Shown here: positions 14,523 through 20,699 of the stretch, one piece after another
How positions within the stretch are numbered: the stretch's first letter is position 1
How the letters are laid out: the number at the start of each line of letters is the position of its first letter
Source of the DNA: Russula earlei
Taxonomy: Eukaryota > Basidiomycota > Agaricomycetes > Russulales > Russulaceae
Direction of reading: 5' to 3'
Length of the DNA: 20,699 nucleotides
Assembly (NCBI GenBank): GCA_025769875.1
Contig: JAGFNK010000829.1
Location: 1 to 20,699, forward strand
Notes under the pieces: model-generated
Told to the model about the DNA's origin: nothing
Database searches by the model: none
Seen by the model: only the letters and a program-made list of their open reading frames with translations
Made by a program: the position numbers and the translations under genes

Positions 14523-16205
14523 TTACCAGCCGGTGTTTTGAAGCCAACCGGTTCTGGAAATTTCGGTTTGAGGAATAGGATACCAGTTCATTTTACTATC
14601 ATCATACACTCGCTTTTCTAATTGTGTAGGCGTATACGTGTAAGAGCTACCGTTACTGGTAATATAGATGCTTTTGATGGGAGCGCCCAAATAAGTGGCA
14701 GCTTGTTTCCATCGGCGAACATCCCACCAGCGGTGGCCTTCAAAAGCCAGTTCTACCCGGCGCTCGTGCATAATAGCTGCCTGTGTTACAGTGGTCAATG
14801 CCGTCATTGCGCTACGTGTCCGCACTTTGTTAATGGCCTGTAAAGCAGTCATACCATATCCCAACGGATCGCCGGTTGCCCCATAAGCATTGAACATGGC
14901 TTCTGCGTAATTCAGCAAAACTTCTCCGTAACGGAAATACATCCATTGGTGAAGCGTTGTGGTTCCACTCACCAGGTTAACATTCTGATCAACATACTTT
15001 GCCAGGTAATAGCCTGTTTTTGTAGCGTTCAGTTTGGGTGCGCCGCTATTACCTCCATAATAGGTTTGAATACCGGTGGCTTGAAAAGTAGCACCGTTAA
15101 ATACTACGGTAGCCGTCATACGGGGATCTCTGTTGGCATAAGGAGCAGCTGCCATAGTAGTGTTAGTCCAGTCAAAAGGCACATATACAGTTCCGCTTTT
15201 CACTTCATATTCGTCCACCAGGTTTTGACTGGGCGTAATGCTGTTGCCATTGGCGTTCTGGAACACAATAGGAAAATTATTGTACTCGGACCAGTTTTGA
15301 TTACCGTTTCTCCGGAAGAAAATAGCTTCCACAGAGGTGGAATTAGCGGAGCTGAATACATTGGCATAATTAGCATCGAGCGAATAAAGGTTCATCGCAA
15401 TTACATCATGCGCCGCTGCTGCGGCATCTGCCCAGGTAGCGGTTGTACCCGCATCCTTAAACAAAGGACTGGCTGCATATAACAGTATTCTTGATTTCAA
15501 CGCTTTGATAGCGCCATAAGTAGCCCGGCCCGATTCATACCAACTGGTAGCAGGACTGGTTCTAACGCTGTCAGGAATAATAACAGCAGCCTTATCGCAT
15601 AAAGAAACCATATACTTTACGCAACTATCTACAGAGCTTCTGGTTAATCCTTTCCAGGTAGAAGGCTGGTTATAATCCAACGCCTGGTCTATGATGGGTA
15701 AGCCACCATAACGTTTTACCAATTCAAAGTAGAAGAAGGCTTTCAGAAAATCACATTCCCCCACCATATATTTCAAATTCGACACAGCTCTTTTATACGT
15801 CGTGGAATCGTTATTGGTGATCTGGTTCAGGAGATAAGACAAATCTGCAGAGTCTTTATGTGCCAGGAAAAGATTAGCCTGGTAAATACCACTAAAATAG
15901 TTGGCATACACATCATCAGGATTGTTGAACTGGTTCCATACACCATAGTTAAACGTGTGGGAACGGTTATTGACGTTGGTATGATAGGCATCATCAGTTG
16001 CCGCTTCCATATCCATCCACGCATAACCATCCGGCAGGTAACCATACGCATTCCATACAACACCCTGTATGTAGCTGTAGGTGTTGTACATCTGGCTGAT
16101 GGGCATGTCTGCCGGGATACTTTTTACATTCAGGTAGTCCTTTTTACAGGAGACTATAGAAAATGTAATCAATAGTGAGAGGATACTATAATTAAGCTTT
16201 TTCAT
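14523..16205 (-). CDS. SusD/RagB-like glycan-binding outer-membrane lipoprotein
   Basis: This is a 560-residue protein, near the usual SusD length. A lipoprotein signal ends at Cys20 (FSIVSC-KKDYLNV). Family marks are VGECDFLKAFFYFELVKRYGGLPIID at about 147-172, LKSRILLYAASPLF with its TPR-like helices, and the C-terminal MHERRVELAFEGHRWWDVRRW at about 477-497, ending YPIPQTEISRTGWLQNTGW. SusD proteins form the lid of the SusC transporter and deliver bound oligosaccharide. It is 24 bp downstream of the SusC-like gene and so is its natural partner. It is clearly different in sequence from the other SusD-like protein at the right edge, so the two pairs may handle different ligands or oligomer sizes. 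Confidence 0.95.
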   Translation of the reverse strand: MKKLNYSILSLLITFSIVSCKKDYLNVKSIPADMPISQMYNTYSYIQGVVWNAYGYLPDGYAWMDMEAATDDAYHTNVNNRSHTFNYGVWNQFNNPDDVYANYFSGIYQANLFLAHKDSADLSYLLNQITNNDSTTYKRAVSNLKYMVGECDFLKAFFYFELVKRYGGLPIIDQALDYNQPSTWKGLTRSSVDSCVKYMVSLCDKAAVIIPDSVRTSPATSWYESGRATYGAIKALKSRILLYAASPLFKDAGTTATWADAAAAAHDVIAMNLYSLDANYANVFSSANSTSVEAIFFRRNGNQNWSEYNNFPIVFQNANGNSITPSQNLVDEYEVKSGTVYVPFDWTNTTMAAAPYANRDPRMTATVVFNGATFQATGIQTYYGGNSGAPKLNATKTGYYLAKYVDQNVNLVSGTTTLHQWMYFRYGEVLLNYAEAMFNAYGATGDPLGYGMTALQAINKVRTRSAMTALTTVTQAAIMHERRVELAFEGHRWWDVRRWKQAATYLGAPIKSIYITSNGSSYTYTPTQLEKRVYDDSKMNWYPIPQTEISRTGWLQNTGW

Positions 16206-16229
16206 TTTGTATCGTTTAATATTTCAGCG

Positions 16230-19106
16230 TTAAAATTTCGCTTTAACTCCAATGGTAACAGTTTTCATCAACGGGTAGCCCATGGAAAGCCTTTCAGGAT
16301 CTAACCCGTTAATCTTATTGCCCAACAGGTTATTGCCAATAAGGAAGAATCGTATATCATCCATTTTTTTATGGAGTTTCAAAGGCAATGTATAGCCTGC
16401 CTCAATACTGCGCAGCTTGAAGAAGTTACCGTTACGAAGCCAAAAATCAGCTTCCTGGTTATTGTTGTTATTTACCAGTGTGGATAATCTTGGCGAAGTA
16501 GCTGTTTGGGCAGTTGCCGGGGTCCATGGGTTGTTTGAAAATGCCGTAATGTTATTGTTACCTGCCAAGGGTTGTATATAAGCAGGGGCATCATCCAGTA
16601 AACTTACCGTTCTGTTCATTACACCCTGGATAAACGCATTAAAATCAAAACCTGCATATTTAAACCCTGCATTAAAACCAATGGTTATTTCCGGCAGTTT
16701 GGCAAACTTCATAGGCACTTTATCATAATCATTAATAACGCCATCTCCATTCACATCAACATATTTTAAATCGCCGGGATGAACAGGTCCATAAGTTGAT
16801 TTTGCTAATGTGGACAGTAAATTACCGGAAGCATCAAAATCGCTGCTCTGGTAAAATCCTACGGTTTTCAACGCCCTGAATTGATTGATCCGGTAGCCCT
16901 GCTGGTATAAATAAGGGTACGGTTGAACATTCTCAGCCTTCTTCGTTATTTGATTATGGGCATACGCTACATAAGCGCCGGCATTATATTCGAAATTTCC
17001 TCTTGTTTTATCATGAAATTGAAGCGATAGTTCAAAGCCTTTATTAGAAACTTCACCGGTATTCATGCTCTGGAAACTAAAACCGGTATACGCAGGAACG
17101 CCAACAACCGGTTCTAAAATATGTGTACGTTTTTCACTGAATACATCTATTGTCGCAGTTAACTTTTTGAAGAGAGTAACATCCACACCCAGGTTAGCTG
17201 TTTGCTTTTGTTCCCAGGTAAAGTTGCTGTTGGGATAAGCGCCTTCCGTACGTCCCGCATACCAGGTATTGGTTGTTCCCATATCAATACCACCGGTATA
17301 AGAACTCCAGCGTTCGTATAAGAAACGGGAATTTTCATTGGTATTGCCGGTTTTGCCATAAGAACCCCGCACCTTTAAAAAGGTAACCGCTTTGCTGCTT
17401 TTCAGGAAATCTTCGTTAGAAGCGATCCATCCCAAACCTATAGCCGGGAAGAAGCCATAACGATGTCCTGCCTGGAAATCACCGGAACCCAAATAAGAGT
17501 AGGAAAAGTCGGCAATATATTTTTGGGCATAATCATACGTAACATTGCCTCTTGCACCTTGCTCAACAACCGAATACGTTTGTCCGTCATGCACATAACT
17601 GTTACGGGAATACTTTATCATCCCTGTAAAACTGTGTTTACCAAAACTCCTGTCATAATCAAACCCTCCTATTACCGCATTCCTGTTCCAGTGTGTATTG
17701 CCGGCATCATTGATGCTCTGTGCTACTGAACCCAACGTAGTATAAGTAATATTACCATTGCCATCAAAAACGGGATTATCATACGCATCTTTAACCATCT
17801 GGTAAGAAAACACAGAGAATTTCTTTTCATAAATACCCTGGTATACGTTGGCAAATGAAACACCTCCGCTCAAAGCAAGCCCCGGAACCAAAGCATCCAA
17901 TCTTTGTTTGAAGCTTACATTTGTTTGCAGGTACCTTGTGTGTGAACTATAAACACCGTTATTCCGTAAGAACTCAACCGGGTTATAGTTATACACCGCA
18001 TTGTTGCCCCAGGTGCCGTTTAAGTTCTTTACCGGGAAGGCAGATGCGGGTAATTGTAACAGCATAGCAAACAAACCGGGAGCGCCGGATTGTCCACCTG
18101 GAGTGGTACCCAATTCCGGTGTTGCCCTATCTTCTGTAATGCCGGAAACAGTCGCTTTTACTGACAGGTTTTTATTCAATTGCAAATCAAGATTCGCCCG
18201 CACATTCATTCGGTTGTATTTGGCATTAGAGCCATAATCTGTACCGATAGAAGTTGCATCTCTGTAAGCTCCCTGGAAATTGGTATAGCCACCCAACACA
18301 AAGAACCTTGCCGTCTTGCTGCCACCGCGAAATGACATATTGTAATCCTGGGTGGAAGAATTATTCGTCAATACTTTATCATACCAGTTTACATTCGGAT
18401 GAAACGGATCGTCAGTCGCTTTGTATAAACTGGGGTTATAGTATTTAACAGGTAATCCATCGTTCTGTAAAGCCTGGTTGTAGGCAGTGGTATAACCATA
18501 TGCATCCATTACCTGAGGCAAGGCAATCGGCCTCATTCCACCATACCTTGCATTTACTTCTACTTTGGTTTTGGTGGAAAGAATGCCTTCTTTGGTACGG
18601 ATACTTAATACACCTGCTCCGGCATCAAAACCATAAATAGCCGTTGCCGCAGCATCTTTTAATAAGGTTACGGTTTCTATTTCGTTGGGCGAGAGGGCAG
18701 CCAGCTCATTAAGGTCTACCTGGAAACCATCCAGGTAAATAGCCAGTGCATTGCCTGCAATATTCCAGCTGCTTTGACCACGCATATAAAGCGTAGGGTT
18801 ATCATAGCCAGGCTCTCCGGAACCGGTGGATACGGTTAATCCCGGAATCCTACCCTGCAAAGTGTTTAATAAATTACCGGCATTGGTATGCGCCAGGTCG
18901 TCCCCTGTAATGGTATAAACAGCGCCTGTGGTTCTCCAGTTTTTTTCACTTCTAAAACCCTGGTCAATAATACTACCAGGATGTTTAGCCAGTGTTAGCA
19001 AAGAGTCCGGCGAGTTCGCTTTCTTTATTTGTGCCTGGGTAGTAGCCCAGGTAAACAAGGTTAGGCAAACAAAGAGTTTTATATTTTTATTTTTCATATT
19101 TTTCAA
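16230..19106 (-). CDS. SusC/RagA-like TonB-dependent outer-membrane porin, short form
   Basis: This is a 958-residue protein. The signal peptide spans about 1-26 (ATTQA-Q). The plug domain spans about 51-174, with TTGAVYTITGDDL, LLNTLQGRIPGLTV, NPTLYMRGQSSW, IYLDGFQVDL and IETVTLLKDAAATAIYGF. The rest is the 22-strand barrel, ending TVTIGVKAKF with a terminal Phe. It imports oligosaccharides across the outer membrane using TonB/ExbBD energy and a SusD lid. Compared with typical SusC (about 1000-1150 aa) it lacks the ~85-residue carboxypeptidase-regulatory-like domain: only about 25 residues separate the signal peptide from the plug, and no clear TonB box is seen (IIDQGFRSEKNW replaces the usual VVVGYGTQKK). 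It lies 25 bp after the upstream SusD-like gene and 24 bp before its own. A start at codon 4 (MKNKNIK) is also possible. Confidence 0.94.
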   Translation of the reverse strand: MKNMKNKNIKLFVCLTLFTWATTQAQIKKANSPDSLLTLAKHPGSIIDQGFRSEKNWRTTGAVYTITGDDLAHTNAGNLLNTLQGRIPGLTVSTGSGEPGYDNPTLYMRGQSSWNIAGNALAIYLDGFQVDLNELAALSPNEIETVTLLKDAAATAIYGFDAGAGVLSIRTKEGILSTKTKVEVNARYGGMRPIALPQVMDAYGYTTAYNQALQNDGLPVKYYNPSLYKATDDPFHPNVNWYDKVLTNNSSTQDYNMSFRGGSKTARFFVLGGYTNFQGAYRDATSIGTDYGSNAKYNRMNVRANLDLQLNKNLSVKATVSGITEDRATPELGTTPGGQSGAPGLFAMLLQLPASAFPVKNLNGTWGNNAVYNYNPVEFLRNNGVYSSHTRYLQTNVSFKQRLDALVPGLALSGGVSFANVYQGIYEKKFSVFSYQMVKDAYDNPVFDGNGNITYTTLGSVAQSINDAGNTHWNRNAVIGGFDYDRSFGKHSFTGMIKYSRNSYVHDGQTYSVVEQGARGNVTYDYAQKYIADFSYSYLGSGDFQAGHRYGFFPAIGLGWIASNEDFLKSSKAVTFLKVRGSYGKTGNTNENSRFLYERWSSYTGGIDMGTTNTWYAGRTEGAYPNSNFTWEQKQTANLGVDVTLFKKLTATIDVFSEKRTHILEPVVGVPAYTGFSFQSMNTGEVSNKGFELSLQFHDKTRGNFEYNAGAYVAYAHNQITKKAENVQPYPYLYQQGYRINQFRALKTVGFYQSSDFDASGNLLSTLAKSTYGPVHPGDLKYVDVNGDGVINDYDKVPMKFAKLPEITIGFNAGFKYAGFDFNAFIQGVMNRTVSLLDDAPAYIQPLAGNNNITAFSNNPWTPATAQTATSPRLSTLVNNNNNQEADFWLRNGNFFKLRSIEAGYTLPLKLHKKMDDIRFFLIGNNLLGNKINGLDPERLSMGYPLMKTVTIGVKAKF

Positions 19107-19131
19107 ATCAATTGTTAAAGAACCTGGTTAA

Positions 19132-20699
19132 TTACCATCCCGGATTTTGTCCATTCCAACCCTTTCCACCTAAATACCCAATGCTCACTTCGCTATAAGG
19201 AAATGGCACATAGTAATACTTCAATGGGAATACCCTGGGGCCATAAGAGGTAAGGCTCCAGTTCAAATAAGGATTGGTAGGTTTAGGCGTATGTCCGTTA
19301 GTTGATGCAACAACGGCAAACCCGTGTAAGGTTTGGTTTAATGCAATATGTGCCGTTAACCAGCGATGTAAATCGTTATACCTGTGTTCTTCAAAAGCAA
19401 ATTCAATGGTTCTTTCGTGTTGAACAGCCGTTCTAAAGCTTGCCTGGTCAGCTACAGTGCTAATATCTTTATTCGGCATACCCGCTCTTTGCCTGATGAG
19501 GTTTAAGTATTGCAACGCATCGTTTGAAGGGCCTGAATACTCGTTGATTGCCTCAGCATAACTTAAATAAAATTCTGCCAAACGGAATATAGGCCATGCA
19601 AAGTGGTTATCATTACTGTTATCAACCCGGGCTACGAATTTGGTACATTCTATTGCACTACCCGTAGCATCACCCGCATTGGTATCATCCACCAACGTAC
19701 CTTTTGTATAGGAAGTTCCATCAGCAGAAGCCTGGTAATAAGGTAAAAAAGTGTGTGCACTATTAAACCATTGCCCCGCCCATGCAAGGGAGGAATAAGC
19801 ACGCGGGTCTAAATTCAACCCTTCAAAATAAGCTTTAAAATCTGTACCGGTAGGTGTTGCGGTCCAGGTAGTACCGTCTCTTTTCTCATATTGCTGCAGG
19901 AATTCAACAGGCACATTATTTTTGGCTCCCCAGGCATACATACGAACTTTAGAAGAATTGTATTTTCCCCACTGGGTACCTGTTACATCGTTTTGAGTGA
20001 ATGTATTCACCAATATCATTTCAGGGTTAGCATAAGTGCCGGTAGTACCATACACATTATTGCATACTGCTTCATAATCACCCAGGCCCGCATACGTATC
20101 TGTATTGGCGGTTGTAGCAGGTTTACCGGTATTGTACAGGGTTATTCCTGCAGCCACTGAAGCGTCAATAACGGCTTTTGCTGCAGCAGCAGCCCTGTTC
20201 CAGCGTTCTTTATCATAAGAGGGATAACATAATACAGAATCCCTGCCATCGCCAAAACGAACGGATGCGATAATCGGCTTCATATTATCCGGCGTGTTAT
20301 ACAATGGGCTCGCAGCATATAATAAGATCCTTGCTTTTAAAGCCAAAGCAGCCACGCTGGTTATTTTACCATAATCAGTACTTGCTCGGGTAGCAGGTAA
20401 TAAAGCCGCAGCCTGGTCGCACCAGCTGGCAATAGTATCTACCACAGCGCTCACGGATGAACGGGGAATCGTATTATATCCATCGCCCGCTAACGTATGT
20501 GATACAAGGGGAATACCACCATACAAACGAAAGGCGCTGTAATGAGCCATAGCGCGGCAAAAGATAGCCTGTCCCATAGCATCATTGATCCAGGCGGGAG
20601 TAGCATCACTCACCTTATTGATGTTCTCTATAATGCTATTTGCTTTTCTGATGGCTTTGTACCAGCATAAAAAAGCAGGCGTATTTCCACCACGGCTGT
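19132..20699 (-). CDS. SusD/RagB-like lipoprotein, N-terminus beyond the window (partial)
   Basis: The reading frame is open to the right edge of the window. In-frame sequence above the GTG at 20613 reads like SusD (WYKAIRKANSIIENINKV), so that GTG is internal and the gene begins outside the window. Visible marks are IFCRAMAHYSAFRLYGGIPLV, LKARILLYAASPLY, FRLAEFYLSYAEAINEY, VQHERTIEFAFEEHRYNDLHRW and the C-terminal YVPFPYSEVSIGYLGGKGWNG. It lies directly upstream of the SusC-like gene, so it most likely belongs to another SusC-SusD pair whose SusC is just beyond the edge. That would make this a locus with two tandem transport pairs. It binds glycan at the outer-membrane surface. Confidence 0.95.
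   Translation of the reverse strand, partial: SRGGNTPAFLCWYKAIRKANSIIENINKVSDATPAWINDAMGQAIFCRAMAHYSAFRLYGGIPLVSHTLAGDGYNTIPRSSVSAVVDTIASWCDQAAALLPATRASTDYGKITSVAALALKARILLYAASPLYNTPDNMKPIIASVRFGDGRDSVLCYPSYDKERWNRAAAAAKAVIDASVAAGITLYNTGKPATTANTDTYAGLGDYEAVCNNVYGTTGTYANPEMILVNTFTQNDVTGTQWGKYNSSKVRMYAWGAKNNVPVEFLQQYEKRDGTTWTATPTGTDFKAYFEGLNLDPRAYSSLAWAGQWFNSAHTFLPYYQASADGTSYTKGTLVDDTNAGDATGSAIECTKFVARVDNSNDNHFAWPIFRLAEFYLSYAEAINEYSGPSNDALQYLNLIRQRAGMPNKDISTVADQASFRTAVQHERTIEFAFEEHRYNDLHRWLTAHIALNQTLHGFAVVASTNGHTPKPTNPYLNWSLTSYGPRVFPLKYYYVPFPYSEVSIGYLGGKGWNGQNPGW

Noticed and set aside
588..20160. Numerous plus-strand open frames of 60-180 codons across the large minus-strand genes
   Set aside because: They mirror long conserved minus-strand frames. 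The two similar 125-codon ones at 1320 and 5865 only reflect the direct repeat on the other strand, not selection on the plus strand.
20611..20613. GTG at 20613 as the start of the right-edge SusD gene
   Set aside because: The frame stays open to the window edge and the added residues are typical SusD helix sequence, so the GTG is internal.

Overview
The window looks like a chromosomal segment of a Bacteroidota bacterium, most likely from the Chitinophagaceae or a close relative. The evidence is SusC/SusD pairs, type IX secretion (T9SS) C-terminal sorting domains, a PID-CTERM-like small protein, A-rich translation-start regions in place of strong Shine-Dalgarno sites, and the characteristic choice-of-anchor and GCDS-type modules. 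Nearly everything is on the minus strand. The only plus-strand gene is a C-terminal scrap at the left edge, which may belong to the VOC/glyoxalase fold. I see no tRNA, rRNA, CRISPR array, transposase or phage gene.

Left end (1-608): the plus-strand gene end faces the minus-strand genes across a strong bidirectional hairpin terminator (167-209). Next comes a 79-residue secreted or anchored protein with a PID-CTERM-type tail, then a short non-coding gap holding a nested palindrome (493-576).

Surface-protein block (609-10107): two very large tandem paralogues are read leftwards. Each has a signal peptide, two right-handed beta-helix domains separated by GCDS repeats, a beta-rich second half, and a T9SS type A sorting domain. 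The downstream copy (609-5126, 1505 aa) is intact. The upstream copy is split into two frames (7123-10107 and 5151 to about 7135) by an apparent single-base lesion. Removing one base gives one 1651-residue protein. The last ~1.9 kb of the two genes is a long direct repeat at about 4.54 kb offset. The break site, GGAGGG-TAC-TAC-TGA-C on the coding strand, resembles the layout of the release-factor-2 +1 frameshift signal. An ordinary frameshift mutation or a sequence error is still the simplest explanation.

Polysaccharide utilisation locus (10409-20699, continuing off the right edge): in transcription order the genes are a SusD-like lipoprotein (N-terminus off the window), a short SusC-like TonB-dependent porin without the usual N-terminal carboxypeptidase-regulatory-like domain, a second SusD-like lipoprotein, a PKD-containing surface glycan-binding lipoprotein candidate, a GH5 enzyme with a C-terminal CBM6-like module, and a second clan GH-A enzyme of the GH2-TIM-barrel type. 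Spacing is tight throughout (5-99 bp). The only sizeable gap, between the binding protein and the GH5 gene, contains a strong hairpin with a U-tract, suggesting that transport and binding genes are expressed more than the enzymes. Together they would bind, cleave and import a glycan. A beta-glucan is a reasonable but unproven guess from the GH5/CBM6/GH-A combination. No regulator (HTCS, SusR, ECF sigma/anti-sigma) is inside the window.
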